Positions 7,818 through 16,631 of a stretch of 64,000 nt of DNA are shown here, one piece after another. A model generated the notes under the pieces. That model was not told the DNA's origin and ran no database searches. It saw only the letters and a list, made by a program, of their open reading frames with translations. Where the stretch lies: contig CAVQYE010000019.1 in the NCBI GenBank assembly GCA_963718065.1, positions 62,001 to 126,000 on the forward strand, in the 5' to 3' direction. The stretch is from CAVPGP01 sp963718065. Its GTDB lineage: Bacteria; Actinomycetota; Thermoleophilia; Gaiellales; Gaiellaceae. The position numbers and the translations under genes were made by a program. Every line of letters starts with the position of its first letter. Within the stretch, counting starts at the first letter, position 1.

Positions 7818-8178
7818 ACGCCTTCAAGACGGCGTAGAACGCGAGGGCCAACCCGCCCGTGATCCCGATGTAGATGCCGAACGCCGCCAGCCGCCGGCCG
7901 AGCCGGGCCCGTGACTCCGCTTTTTCCGGGCGCACTGTCCGCCGCAGCCTCCGCCTGGCCAACCGGACGAAGACGAGGCCGATCAGGCCGAGCACGATCG
8001 CCGTCGGGACGCCGACGACGAGCGACTCGAGCAGTGTCACATCGGCGGTGAACTCCGATGCGGCGAGCACGGCCGGCAGCGACACGATCGCCAGCAGGCC
8101 GACGACGACCGAAGCCGTGGCCGTGCCGCTCCGCGCCGGGGGCGCGGCCGGCTTACTGCTTCTCGTACGGGCGGCCAA
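7810..8178 (-). CDS. Small membrane protein of unknown function
   Basis: I recognise no family. The 122-residue product has a basic, Ala/Pro-rich N-terminus, three likely hydrophobic helices (about 22-42, 52-72 and 95-118), and an Arg-rich loop (RLARRRLRRTVR) between the second and third that would be cytoplasmic. The TTG start at 8178 lies 26 nt inside the end of the upstream ABC permease gene. It is therefore the last gene of the nucleoside transporter operon by position, but nothing in it shows a transport role. Confidence 0.6.
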   Translation of the reverse strand: MAARTRSSKPAAPPARSGTATASVVVGLLAIVSLPAVLAASEFTADVTLLESLVVGVPTAIVLGLIGLVFVRLARRRLRRTVRPEKAESRARLGRRLAAFGIYIGITGGLALAFYAVLKASE

Positions 8179-9364
8179 CAGAGGCGGGCGGACGCGGGCG
8201 CCCGATGACGCCGGCGACCGCGACCAGCGTCAGTGCGTAGGGGAGCCCCTGGATCAGGACGTCGATTCCCGGCAGGGAGTCGTTGTAGGTCTGCATCCGG
8301 TCGGCGATCGCGCTCGCGAAGCCGAAGAGCATCGCGGCGCCGAACGCGCCCCAGGGACGCCAGTTTCCGAAGATGAGCGCCGCGAGGCCGATGAAGCCCC
8401 GGCCGACGGTCATGTTCTCGTTGAACGAGTGCACGAAGCCGATCGAGAGGTACGCGCCGCCGAGCGCGGCGAGCACGCCCGAGAGCGTGACGGCGATGTA
8501 GCGGATCTTGTAGACCGAGATGCCGACCGTCTCGGCCGCGCGCGGGTGCTCGCCGCAGGCGCGCAGGCGGAGCCCGAACGGCGTGTGGAAGACGACGATC
8601 GACGTCACGATCAGGACGCCGAACATGATGTAGATCATCAGGTTCAGCTGTCCGAAGGCCGGCCCGAGGAAGTAGACGTCCTTCAGGAAGTCGAGGTGCA
8701 CGTCCGGGATCTGCGAGATCGTGCCGGGCGTTCCCTGGTCGCCGAACTGCTGGATGAAGAGGTAGCCGGTGATGCCGACGGCGAGGAAGTTGATCGCCGT
8801 GCCGCTGACGATCTGGTCGGCCCGCAGGTTGATCGCGAAGAACGCATGGATAAGCGCCATGGCTCCTCCAGCGGCCATTGCCGCCAGCAGGCCGACGATC
8901 CAGGAGCCGCTCTCGACGTCCGCCCAGATGCCGAAGAAGGCGCCGGTGAGCATCATCCCCTCGAGGCCGATGTTGACGACGCCGCTGCGCTCGGAGTAGA
9001 GGCCGCCGATGGCCGCGAAGGTCAGCGGCGTCGCATAGCGGAGCGCCGCCGCGATCAGCGCCGACCACGTGACGACCGCATCGAGATGCCCCACGCTCGA
9101 CTGCATCGCGACGGTGCCGAGCATGATCCCGATTACGCCCGCGGCGACCGCCCCCCACCCCACTCGGCGCTCGCTTCGTGTCGCGGCGTAGATGCCGAAG
9201 ATGATCGCGAGGAGCCCGAGCAGGATCGGCAGACCGATGGTGCGCGACTTGAGGGGCGGCAGCGCGATCCAGAAGGCGGCCGCGCCGAGCACGATTCCGA
9301 TCACGCCGACGCGGCGCGGCCAGGAAGCGCGGGCGAGCGGCAGGCGCTCGGCGAAGGCCGTCAC
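8153..9364 (-). CDS. Nucleoside/simple-sugar ABC transporter permease (second subunit)
   Basis: This is one of two membrane subunits of a BMP-type (purine nucleoside class) ABC importer. The 403-residue protein is hydrophobic, with about ten helices. It has the family signature GLYSERSGVVNIGLEGMMLTGA and the later IAVTLSGVLAALGGAYLS and GRGFIGLAALIFGNWRP segments, which contact the ATPase. The GTG at 9364 overlaps the stop of the first permease (GTGA). The N-terminal ~110 residues carry extra helices before the core domain, longer than the compact version of this subunit. Confidence 0.9.
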   Translation of the reverse strand: MTAFAERLPLARASWPRRVGVIGIVLGAAAFWIALPPLKSRTIGLPILLGLLAIIFGIYAATRSERRVGWGAVAAGVIGIMLGTVAMQSSVGHLDAVVTWSALIAAALRYATPLTFAAIGGLYSERSGVVNIGLEGMMLTGAFFGIWADVESGSWIVGLLAAMAAGGAMALIHAFFAINLRADQIVSGTAINFLAVGITGYLFIQQFGDQGTPGTISQIPDVHLDFLKDVYFLGPAFGQLNLMIYIMFGVLIVTSIVVFHTPFGLRLRACGEHPRAAETVGISVYKIRYIAVTLSGVLAALGGAYLSIGFVHSFNENMTVGRGFIGLAALIFGNWRPWGAFGAAMLFGFASAIADRMQTYNDSLPGIDVLIQGLPYALTLVAVAGVIGRPRPPASVGRPYEKQ

Positions 9365-10569
9365 GAGCCCCCTCCGCTTTGAGGCTTCCGACGGAACTTC
9401 GTCGCGCTCATCACGAGCGCCTCGGCGCCGATGAAGAGGACGACGAGCCCCTGGATGATCTGCGCCAGGTTGCCGGCCAGGTCGGGGCGGAAGATCTCCG
9501 GGTCGAGCTGGCGGCCCGACGTCCCGTTCAGGAGCGCTCCGAAGAGCAGCGCCGAGAGCCCGACTCCGAGCGCGGTGTTCCGGCCGAGCAGCGCGACCGC
9601 GATGCCGGCGAAGCCGATTGCGGAGGCCCGGACGTCGGCCTGGCCCAGCCGGAACTGCCAGCCGAGGATGTCCAGTGCGCCGGCGAGACCCGCGAAGAGC
9701 CCGGAGATCGCCATTGCGAGAAAGTAGTTCCGAGCCACGTTGATCCCGCCGTACCGCGCCGCCTCGGGGTTGAAGCCGACGGCGCGCACCTCGTATCCGA
9801 GCGTCGTCCGGTTGAGGATGATCCAGAAGACGACGAGCGCGGCGATCGCGATGAAGAAGCCGATGTGCAGGCCCTGCAGGAGCGCGTCGCCCCAGAAGAC
9901 GTGCAGCTTCGCGCTGTCGGCGATGTCGGCCGAGATCGGGACGAACTTCTGCTCCGGGTTCTGGAGCGGCCCTCCTTGCCCGAACAGGTAGCTGCCGACC
10001 CACACCGCGATCCAGTTGAGCATGATCGTCGAGATCACCTCGTGCGCCCCGACGGTCGCCTTGAGGAAGCCTGCGATCCCCGCCCAGAACGCTCCGGCGA
10101 GCGACGCGGCGACGAGGATGAGCGCCACGTGCCAGAACGTCGGCATGTCGGCGAACTTCGTGCCGAGCCAGACCGAGAAGTACGCGCCGGCGAAGTACTG
10201 GCCCTGACCGCCGATGTTGAACATCCCGCAGCGGAAGGCGAAGGCGACCGCGAGGCCGGTGAGCATCAGCGGCGTCGCCAGCAGCAGCGTCTGCTGCAGG
10301 TTCAGCGCCGCCGTGACGCGCTCCTCGCCGCCCACCCAGGGGAAGAGCCAGTTCAGGCCGGTGCCGTTGAAGACGGCCTGGTACACCTTGAGCGGGTTCT
10401 TGCCGGTCGCGAGCACGACGAGCCCGCCCATCATGAAGGCGATCAGCGTCGTGACGATCGGGACGACGATCCCGCGGGCCGAGCCGGAGAACGCGCGTCC
10501 GAGACGGGCCTGCGGCGGCGGCACCCCCTCGGGAGTCGGCGTGACCTCGTCGGGAGTGACGTCCGTCAC
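9361..10569 (-). CDS. Nucleoside/simple-sugar ABC transporter permease (first subunit)
   Basis: The 402-residue membrane subunit belongs to the same importer. A Pro-rich cytoplasmic N-terminus (about 1-30) precedes a first helix. The family core contains GLAVAFAFRCGMFNIGGQGQ, which matches the conserved FNIGxEGQ permease motif. The GTG start at 10569 overlaps the ATPase stop as GTGA. The order ATPase, permease, permease is the usual one for BMP-type transporters. Confidence 0.9.
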   Translation of the reverse strand: MTDVTPDEVTPTPEGVPPPQARLGRAFSGSARGIVVPIVTTLIAFMMGGLVVLATGKNPLKVYQAVFNGTGLNWLFPWVGGEERVTAALNLQQTLLLATPLMLTGLAVAFAFRCGMFNIGGQGQYFAGAYFSVWLGTKFADMPTFWHVALILVAASLAGAFWAGIAGFLKATVGAHEVISTIMLNWIAVWVGSYLFGQGGPLQNPEQKFVPISADIADSAKLHVFWGDALLQGLHIGFFIAIAALVVFWIILNRTTLGYEVRAVGFNPEAARYGGINVARNYFLAMAISGLFAGLAGALDILGWQFRLGQADVRASAIGFAGIAVALLGRNTALGVGLSALLFGALLNGTSGRQLDPEIFRPDLAGNLAQIIQGLVVLFIGAEALVMSATKFRRKPQSGGGS

Positions 10570-12089
10570 GCGACCTCCCGCCTGCCGCCGGTCATCGCGA
10601 AGCCGAGGTCTTCCTCGCTCGCCGTCGGCGGGAACTCGCCCACGATCTCGCCTTCGTAGATGACGAGGATCCGGTCAGAGAGCGAGAGGATCTCCTCGAG
10701 CTCCAGCGAGACGAGGAGGATCGCACGGCCCTCGTCGCGCTCCGAGATCAGCCGCCGGTGCACGAACTCGATCGCCCCGACGTCGAGGCCGCGGGTCGGC
10801 TGTGCGGCGAGCAGGACGCGCGGGTCACGGTCGATCTCGCGCGCGATCACGACCTTCTGCTGATTGCCCCCGGAGAGCGCGCGTGCGAGCGTCTGCGGCG
10901 TCCCGCCCCGGACGTCGAACTCCTTCAGCAGCTTCCCCGCACGCGCGATCAGGCGGCCTGGGAAGAGCCAGCCCCATTTCGAGTCGGGGGTCTTGCGGTA
11001 GTCGTGCAGCGCGATGTTCTCGGCGAGCGAGAAGTCGAGCACGAGCCCGCGCCGGTGCCGGTCCTCCGGGATGTGGCCGATGCCGCCGTCGAGCATGTCG
11101 CGGACGCTCGCACCCTTGAACTCCCGTCCGCCGACGGTGATCGTGCCGTCCCGCACCTTTCGGAGGCCGGCGATCGCGTCGATCAGCTCGCTCTGCCCGT
11201 TCGCGTCGACGCCGGCTAGACCGACGATCTCCCCGGCGCGGACCTGGAGGGAGACGCCTTTCACCGCGGTGAGACCGCGGTCGTCCTCGACCCACAGATC
11301 CTGAATCTCGAGCAGCGGCTCGCCCGGCTCCGATGCCTTCTTCTCGACGCGGAGCAGCACCTCGCGGCCGACCATCATCCGCGCCAGGCTCTCTTCGGTG
11401 GCACCCGCGGCGTCGATCGTGTCGACGCGCTTGCCGCGCCGGAGCGTCGTGATCCGGTCGGCGATCTCGAGCACCTCGTTCAGCTTGTGGCTGATGAAGA
11501 TGATCGACTTCCCCTGCGCCGTCAGCGAGCGAATGATGTCGAAGAGCTCCTTCGCCTCCTGCGGCGTCAGCACGGCTGTCGGCTCGTCGAGGATCAGGAT
11601 CTCCGCACCGCGATAGAGCGCCTTCAGGATCTCGACGCGCTGCTGCTGGCCGACGGTGATCTCCTCGACCCGGGCGTCGGGGTTGACGATCAGGCCGAAG
11701 CGCTGCGACAGCTCGAGCACGCGCTTGCGCGCGGCTTCGAAGTCGAGCAGCACGCCGTCCTTGCGGGGCTCGGTGGCGAGGACGATGTTCTCGGCCACCG
11801 TCATCACAGGGATGAGCATGAAGTGCTGGTGCACCATGCCGATGCCGTACTCGATGGCCGCCCGCGGGCTACCGATCTCGATCGGCTTGCCGTTGAGGAG
11901 GATCTCGCCTTCTTCATGGCGGTAGAGCCCGTACACGACGTTCATCAGCGTCGACTTGCCCGCGCCGTTCTCGCCCAGCAGCGCATGCACCTCGCCGTGG
12001 CGCAGGTCGAAGTCGACCGCATCATTTGCGACGACATCGGGGAACCGCTTCGTGATCTTCCGCAGCTCGAGGACGGGGGGCTCCGCCAT
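10566..12089 (-). CDS. Nucleoside/simple-sugar ABC transporter ATP-binding protein (two ABC domains)
   Basis: The 507-residue protein contains two fused nucleotide-binding domains, as in RbsA/NupO-type ATPases. The first has Walker A GENGAGKST (39-47), a degenerate signature TVGQQQRV and Walker B LILDEPTAVL. The second has a degenerate Walker A region (GVDANGQSE), the classical signature LSGGNQQKV and an AQPTRGLDVGA segment. One canonical and one degenerate site is usual for this family. A TAGGAT box lies 8 nt before ATG 12089, suggesting a separate leaderless promoter after the receptor gene. Confidence 0.93.
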   Translation of the reverse strand: MAEPPVLELRKITKRFPDVVANDAVDFDLRHGEVHALLGENGAGKSTLMNVVYGLYRHEEGEILLNGKPIEIGSPRAAIEYGIGMVHQHFMLIPVMTVAENIVLATEPRKDGVLLDFEAARKRVLELSQRFGLIVNPDARVEEITVGQQQRVEILKALYRGAEILILDEPTAVLTPQEAKELFDIIRSLTAQGKSIIFISHKLNEVLEIADRITTLRRGKRVDTIDAAGATEESLARMMVGREVLLRVEKKASEPGEPLLEIQDLWVEDDRGLTAVKGVSLQVRAGEIVGLAGVDANGQSELIDAIAGLRKVRDGTITVGGREFKGASVRDMLDGGIGHIPEDRHRRGLVLDFSLAENIALHDYRKTPDSKWGWLFPGRLIARAGKLLKEFDVRGGTPQTLARALSGGNQQKVVIAREIDRDPRVLLAAQPTRGLDVGAIEFVHRRLISERDEGRAILLVSLELEEILSLSDRILVIYEGEIVGEFPPTASEEDLGFAMTGGRREVA

Positions 12090-12097
12090 GCGCGGTG

Positions 12098-12103
12098 ATC
12101 CTA
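12098..12103 (-). promoter_or_regulatory. -10 box of the transporter ATPase gene, leaderless
   Basis: TAGGAT on the minus strand ends 8 nt before ATG 12089, between the BMP receptor stop and the ATPase start. It would allow the ATPase-permease-permease unit to be transcribed independently of the receptor. There is no obvious -35. Confidence 0.4.
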
Positions 12104-12113
12104 ACCCGCTGGT

Positions 12114-13178
12114 CTACCGGACCGTGTGGGGGATCGGCCCGAGCCGGCCCGCGACGAGCCGTGCCTCGACCGCGTGGAGCTGGTCGACGACGGCCACCGG
12201 CACGCGCGGGCTGATCCGCCCGAGCCCGACTCCGCCCGACGCCGCGTCGAAGATCGTGTCCTCGCCGCCCGAGAAGCTGCCCTCTCTGGCCTCCTGGATC
12301 GCAGTGAAGACCGCGACATCGACCCGCTTGACGGCGCTCGTCAGGATGTGCGGGCCGAGATAGGCCTGGTCGGCGTCGACGCCGATCCCCCAGACGTTCC
12401 GGTCTCTCGCCGCGTCGAGCGCTCCCAGGCCGCATTGTCCGGCGACCTGGAAGACGATGTCGGCGCCGCGCGCGATCTGGTCGAGGGCGATCTCCTTGCA
12501 CTTCGCCGGGTCCGCGAAGTCCTGCGAGTAGCCGTTCAGCGCCCTCACCTTCGGGTCGGCCGCCCGGGCGCCGGCTCGGAAGCCAGCGATGTAATGGTCG
12601 ACCGGCGGGATCTTGACGCCGCCGACCGAGCCGATCTTATGGTCGCCCGGCTCCTGCTTCTCGAGGAGGCCTGCGAGGTATCCGACGAGGTAGCCGGCCT
12701 CCTGCTCGCGGAACAGCAGGCCTTCGGCGTTCGGCGGCGTGTGCTTCAGGTCGGCCTGCGAGTAGTCGACGATCGCGAAGCTCGTGTTCGGGAACTCGAC
12801 CGCGACGGTGTCGAGCGCGTCGGCCATCAGGAAGCCGACGCCGATCACGAGGTCGTAGTGCTCGCGCGCCAGGGTCGACAGGTTCGGCACGTAGTCCGCG
12901 GCCGCCTTCGAGGTGATGACGCGTCCCTTGACTCCGAGCTGCCGTTCGGCGCGCTGCAGGCCGACAAAGGCGAGGTGGTTGAACGAGCGGTCGTTCAGAC
13001 CGCCGATGTCGGTGACGAGCCCGACCTTGAGCGCTGTAGCCGCTCGGGTCGGCGCGGTCGTCGCCGGCGGGGCGACCGCGGTCGTCGCGACGTGCTCCGC
13101 GCTCGGGGTTGGTGTTTCGCCGCAACCGGCGAGCGCCGCGAGGCACGCCGCCGCAGCGAGGAGACGCAGGGGCCGCAT
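12114..13178 (-). CDS. BMP-family nucleoside-binding lipoprotein
   Basis: The substrate-binding lipoprotein of the adjacent importer has 354 residues. The signal peptide ends in the lipobox LAGC (Cys19), followed by a Thr/Pro/Ala linker. The BMP/PnrA core begins at about residue 50 (GLVTDIGGLNDRSFN) and includes DLVIGVGFLMADAL, VGGVKIPPVDHYIAGF and GQCGLGALDAARD. Members bind purine nucleosides. The nucleoside hydrolase and ribokinase encoded 4-6 kb away would process such substrates. A TATCCT box lies 9 nt before the ATG. Confidence 0.93.
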   Translation of the reverse strand: MRPLRLLAAAACLAALAGCGETPTPSAEHVATTAVAPPATTAPTRAATALKVGLVTDIGGLNDRSFNHLAFVGLQRAERQLGVKGRVITSKAAADYVPNLSTLAREHYDLVIGVGFLMADALDTVAVEFPNTSFAIVDYSQADLKHTPPNAEGLLFREQEAGYLVGYLAGLLEKQEPGDHKIGSVGGVKIPPVDHYIAGFRAGARAADPKVRALNGYSQDFADPAKCKEIALDQIARGADIVFQVAGQCGLGALDAARDRNVWGIGVDADQAYLGPHILTSAVKRVDVAVFTAIQEAREGSFSGGEDTIFDAASGGVGLGRISPRVPVAVVDQLHAVEARLVAGRLGPIPHTVR

Positions 13179-13187
13179 CGCCGGCCG

Positions 13188-13193
13188 AGGATA
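13188..13193 (-). promoter_or_regulatory. -10 box of the BMP lipoprotein gene
   Basis: TATCCT on the minus strand ends 9 nt before ATG 13178. The intrinsic terminator of the preceding receptor gene lies just upstream, so this gene needs its own promoter. Confidence 0.4.
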
Positions 13194-13225
13194 GCCAGGC
13201 AGCAGAGAAAGGGGGGCGTAAAGGG

Positions 13226-13251
13226 ACGGGGGGCGGTTGCCCGCCCCCCGT
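13226..13251 (-). terminator. Intrinsic-type terminator after the second BMP receptor
   Basis: A perfect 11-bp stem, ACGGGGGGCGG (13226-13236) with CCGCCCCCCGT (13241-13251), has a 4-nt loop. It lies 36 nt past the receptor stop on the minus strand. The following U-tract is poor (CCCTTTACG), so it may terminate only partially or mainly protect the mRNA 3' end. Confidence 0.75.
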
Positions 13252-13287
13252 GTCAGATCCGGAGACCTACTTGCCTACCCGGCGTCG

Positions 13288-14331
13288 CTACTTGACGGAA
13301 GCCGGGATGCCCTTGATCTTGCCCGCCTTCAGCAGCACCAGCTGCTTGGCGACCTTCGCCCTGATGGACAGGGAGATCTTCGGGCTGACCTTGCCATAGC
13401 CGACGCCGTTCAGCTTGGCGCTGAACGTGGCGTTGGCACCGGTCTTCAGCTTGCCAGCCTTCGCGGCCGAGATCGCCGAGAAGACGGCGACATCGACGCG
13501 CTTGAGGGCGCTCGTCATCACGTGCTTGCCGAGATAGCCCTGGTCGGCGTCGACGCCGATCCCCAGCGCACCCTTCTCCTTCGCCGCGTCAATGGCGCCG
13601 AGGCCGCACTGGCCCGCCACCTGGAACACGACGCCGGAGCCGTTCGCGATCTGGTCGAGCGCCACTTCCTTGCACTTCGCCTGGTCGACGAAGTCCTGGG
13701 AGTAGCCGTTCAAGGTCTCGACCCCGGGGAACGCCTTCTTCGCCCCGTACTGATAGCCGGCGATGTACCGGTCGACCGGCGGGATCTTGATGCCGCCGAC
13801 CGAGCTGACCGCGGTCAGGCCCTTGGACTTGGCGTACAGGCCTGCCATGTAGCCGACGAGGTAGCCCGCCTCCTGCTCCTTGAAGAGCAGGCCCTGGACG
13901 TTCTTCGGCTTGTGCTTGAGGCTCGCGACATCGACGTCGATGATCGCGAACTTCGCCTTCGGGAACTTCGACGCGACAGCGTCCATCGCGTCGGTCATCA
14001 GGAAGCCGACGCCGATCGTGACCGCAGCCCCCTGCCGCACGCAGGTGCTCAGGTTCGGGATGTAGTCCTGCGGCGACTTCGACTGGATGACCCGGCCCGT
14101 GACCTTCAGCTTCTTCTGGGCGCTCAACAAGCCGACGTACGCGAGATGGTTGAACGACTTGTCGTTCAAGCCGCCGATGTCGGTGACGAGACATGCGCCC
14201 AGCGCCTTCGCGGAACTAGGGGCCTTCGACGAAGCCGCAGCATGATCGCCGCGGACAGCCGCTCCAACGGATGCAAGTACCACCGTGACCACGGCGACAG
14301 CCGCCAGCGGCAGCCAACGAGACTTCTTCAC
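13288..14331 (-). CDS. Second BMP-family substrate-binding protein, without a lipobox
   Basis: This 347-residue paralogue is clearly related to its neighbour, sharing VTDIGGLNDKSFNHLAYVGL, GFLMTDAMD, VGGIKIPPVDRYIAG and GQCGLGAIDAAKE. The N-terminus is a normal Sec signal (KKSRWLPLAAVAVV...) but no LxxC lipobox is present, so it should be secreted or held by its hydrophobic N-terminus rather than lipidated. AGGAGG sits 9 nt before the GTG start at 14331, and an extended -10 (TGCTAGCAT) lies upstream. A strong separate promoter and a terminator fit a highly expressed receptor. It is unclear whether it shares the importer next door. Confidence 0.92.
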   Translation of the reverse strand: MKKSRWLPLAAVAVVTVVLASVGAAVRGDHAAASSKAPSSAKALGACLVTDIGGLNDKSFNHLAYVGLLSAQKKLKVTGRVIQSKSPQDYIPNLSTCVRQGAAVTIGVGFLMTDAMDAVASKFPKAKFAIIDVDVASLKHKPKNVQGLLFKEQEAGYLVGYMAGLYAKSKGLTAVSSVGGIKIPPVDRYIAGYQYGAKKAFPGVETLNGYSQDFVDQAKCKEVALDQIANGSGVVFQVAGQCGLGAIDAAKEKGALGIGVDADQGYLGKHVMTSALKRVDVAVFSAISAAKAGKLKTGANATFSAKLNGVGYGKVSPKISLSIRAKVAKQLVLLKAGKIKGIPASVK

Positions 14332-14362
14332 GTGTGTATTCCTCCTGCTCGGGGGTCCCGCG

Positions 14363-14368
14363 ATGCTA
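14363..14368 (-). promoter_or_regulatory. Extended -10 promoter of the second BMP receptor
   Basis: On the minus strand TG-C-TAGCAT forms an extended -10 element about 30 nt before the GTG start. It is followed by AGGAGG at the usual distance from the GTG. Confidence 0.45.
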
Positions 14369-14385
14369 GCACCGGAAACGGGTGA

Positions 14386-16584
14386 TTACTCGCCTGCGGA
14401 GGCACCCATTCGGGTCAAATCTGCCTCCTCGACCAGCACACGACGGGGCTTTGAGCCCTCGTACGGCGAGATGATCCCGCGCCGCTCGAGCATGTCGATC
14501 AGACGGCCGGCCCGCGTGTAGCCGACGCGGAGGCGGCGCTGGAGCAGGGACACCGAGGCGGTTTGGTTCATGACGACGATCTCGATCGCCTTGTCGAGCA
14601 GCAAGTCCTCGTCGGGGTCGAACTCGCCCGGCACGCCGTCGCCGTCCTCGGCGAAGACCTCCGGCAGCTCGAGCAGCGACTCGTCGAGCTCCTGCTCCCG
14701 CTGGCCACGGCACTGCTCGACGACGAGGGCGACCTCCTCCTCGCTCACGTAGGCGCCCTGAACGCGCTGGAGCCGTGACGTGCCGAGCGGCTTGAAGAGC
14801 ATGTCTCCCTGGCCCAGCAGGCTCTCTGCGCCCGAGGTGTCGAGGATGACCCGGCTGTCGGTCTGGCTCGAGACGGCGAACGCGATCCGCGACGGGACGT
14901 TGGCCTTGATCATGCCGGTGATCACGTCGACCGACGGGCGCTGGGTCGCGAGCACGAGATGGATGCCGACGGCGCGGGACTTCTGGGCGAGGCGGATGAT
15001 CGCGTCCTCGACCGCCTGCGGGCTGATCATCATCAGGTCGGCGAGCTCGTCGATCACGACGAGCAGGTACGGGAGCGTCGACTCGCCGCGCTTGCGGAAC
15101 GAGCGGTTCGCCTCGGGCAGGTTGCGGGCGCGCACCTGTGAGAGCCGCTCGTAGCGGCGCTCCATCTCGGCGACGACGTTTGCGAGCACCGCGGCGGCTT
15201 CCTTCGGGCTCGAGACGACCGGGGTCAGCAGGTGCGGGATCGACTCGTAGAAGTTGAGCTCGATCCGCTTCGGGTCGATCAGGATCAGGCGCACGTCGTC
15301 CGGGCTCGACCGGAGCAGGATCGAGGTGAGGATCGTGTTGATGCAGCCGGACTTTCCCGAGCCGGTGGTGCCGGCGATGAGGACATGCGGCATCCGGGCC
15401 AGGTCCGTCCACACCGAGGCGCCGGAGATGTCCTTGCCGAGCCAGACCGAGAGCGGGCTCGCGGTCTGCGGCAGCTCGTCGTAGATGTCGCCGAGCGTGA
15501 CGAGGTTCGGCGTCAGGTTCGGCACCTCGACGCCGACCGCCTGCTTGCCGGGAATCGGCGCCAGAATGCGGATCTCCGTCGTCGCCAGCGCATACGAGAG
15601 GTCGTCCTTCAGGGCGGCCACCTTGCCGACCTTGGTGCCCGGGGCCAGCTGGAGCTCGTAGCGGGTGACCCGGGGGCCGGCGATGGCGCCGACGACGGTC
15701 GCCTCGACACCGAAGTTGCCGAGCGCCTGGACGAGCAGGTCGGCGACGCGCGCGCCGCCGTCGCCCGCCTTCTCGACGGGCTTCGACTTCCGGAGCAGGC
15801 TGCGGTCGGGAAGCCTGTAGTCGGCGGCAGGCTTGGGTCCCGCGTCGAAGAGCGAGTGCTGCTCCTCGGTCAGGAGCTCGTCCGGCTCGCTCGTGACCAT
15901 CGGCAGCGGCGTGCCGTGCTCGAGGATCACGTCGGGGTAGTCGTGCACCGCGTCCACGGGCGGCGCCAGGACAGGGTCCCCGTCCGGGATCGGCCCCAGC
16001 TCCAGATCGCGCGCCAGGGCCTGTTCCGGCCGGCGCGGCACGCTGCGGACGGCGCGGCCCATGCGGCGGAGGATCGCCCCAGCGGAGGCGCCCGAGAGGA
16101 GCAGCGAGCCCGCGATCAGCAGCGCCAGGCCGACGAGGTGCGACCCGGTGTCGCCGAGGAGCGTCCCGAGCCCCCCGCCCAGTCCCCTGCCGACGTAGCC
16201 GCCGTGGCCCGAGAGCGTGACGAAGAGGCCGACTGTCCCGACGGCGAGGCCCGTGCGGAACGGCCGAAACTCGACGAGCCTGCTGCGCGCCACCATCAAG
16301 CCACCGACCACGACGAGCGCGACCGGCAGGACGTAGGCGCCCGCGCCGAAGACGTCCCGCGTGGTGCTCGTGACGGGCTCTCCGACCGAGCCGCCGTCCC
16401 AACCGGCCCAGAGCGTCGAGACGAGGAAGATCCCGAACGCGGTGAGTCCGAGCCCCCAGAGCTCCGGATGATGGTGCGCCGGACGATGGTGCGTACGTGC
16501 GGCCCGGGCAGGCTTCTGCCGGCGCTTCTTGACGCGCGAGGGCGTCTTCGGGCGCGGCTTACGGACCGGCTTCTTCTTCGCCAT
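14386..16584 (-). CDS. ftsK: DNA translocase FtsK/SpoIIIE
   Basis: FtsK pumps chromosomal DNA across the division septum. The 732-residue protein has a Lys/Arg-rich N-terminus, four membrane helices (about 42-62, 83-99, 112-126, 149-167) and a short linker. The translocase motor has Walker A AGTTGSGKS (404-412) and Walker B LLVVIDELADL. A C-terminal winged-helix gamma domain (RLRVGYTRAGRLIDMLERRGII) reads KOPS-like sites. ATG 16584 (MAKKKPVRK) is chosen over the longer frame because the upstream part looks non-coding. A GCGC-GAAA-GCGC hairpin directly precedes it. Confidence 0.94.
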   Translation of the reverse strand: MAKKKPVRKPRPKTPSRVKKRRQKPARAARTHHRPAHHHPELWGLGLTAFGIFLVSTLWAGWDGGSVGEPVTSTTRDVFGAGAYVLPVALVVVGGLMVARSRLVEFRPFRTGLAVGTVGLFVTLSGHGGYVGRGLGGGLGTLLGDTGSHLVGLALLIAGSLLLSGASAGAILRRMGRAVRSVPRRPEQALARDLELGPIPDGDPVLAPPVDAVHDYPDVILEHGTPLPMVTSEPDELLTEEQHSLFDAGPKPAADYRLPDRSLLRKSKPVEKAGDGGARVADLLVQALGNFGVEATVVGAIAGPRVTRYELQLAPGTKVGKVAALKDDLSYALATTEIRILAPIPGKQAVGVEVPNLTPNLVTLGDIYDELPQTASPLSVWLGKDISGASVWTDLARMPHVLIAGTTGSGKSGCINTILTSILLRSSPDDVRLILIDPKRIELNFYESIPHLLTPVVSSPKEAAAVLANVVAEMERRYERLSQVRARNLPEANRSFRKRGESTLPYLLVVIDELADLMMISPQAVEDAIIRLAQKSRAVGIHLVLATQRPSVDVITGMIKANVPSRIAFAVSSQTDSRVILDTSGAESLLGQGDMLFKPLGTSRLQRVQGAYVSEEEVALVVEQCRGQREQELDESLLELPEVFAEDGDGVPGEFDPDEDLLLDKAIEIVVMNQTASVSLLQRRLRVGYTRAGRLIDMLERRGIISPYEGSKPRRVLVEEADLTRMGASAGE

Positions 16585-16631
16585 GGACGCGCTTTCGCGC
16601 TGCGGGGCGCCGATCCTCCCGGGAGAGGCTG

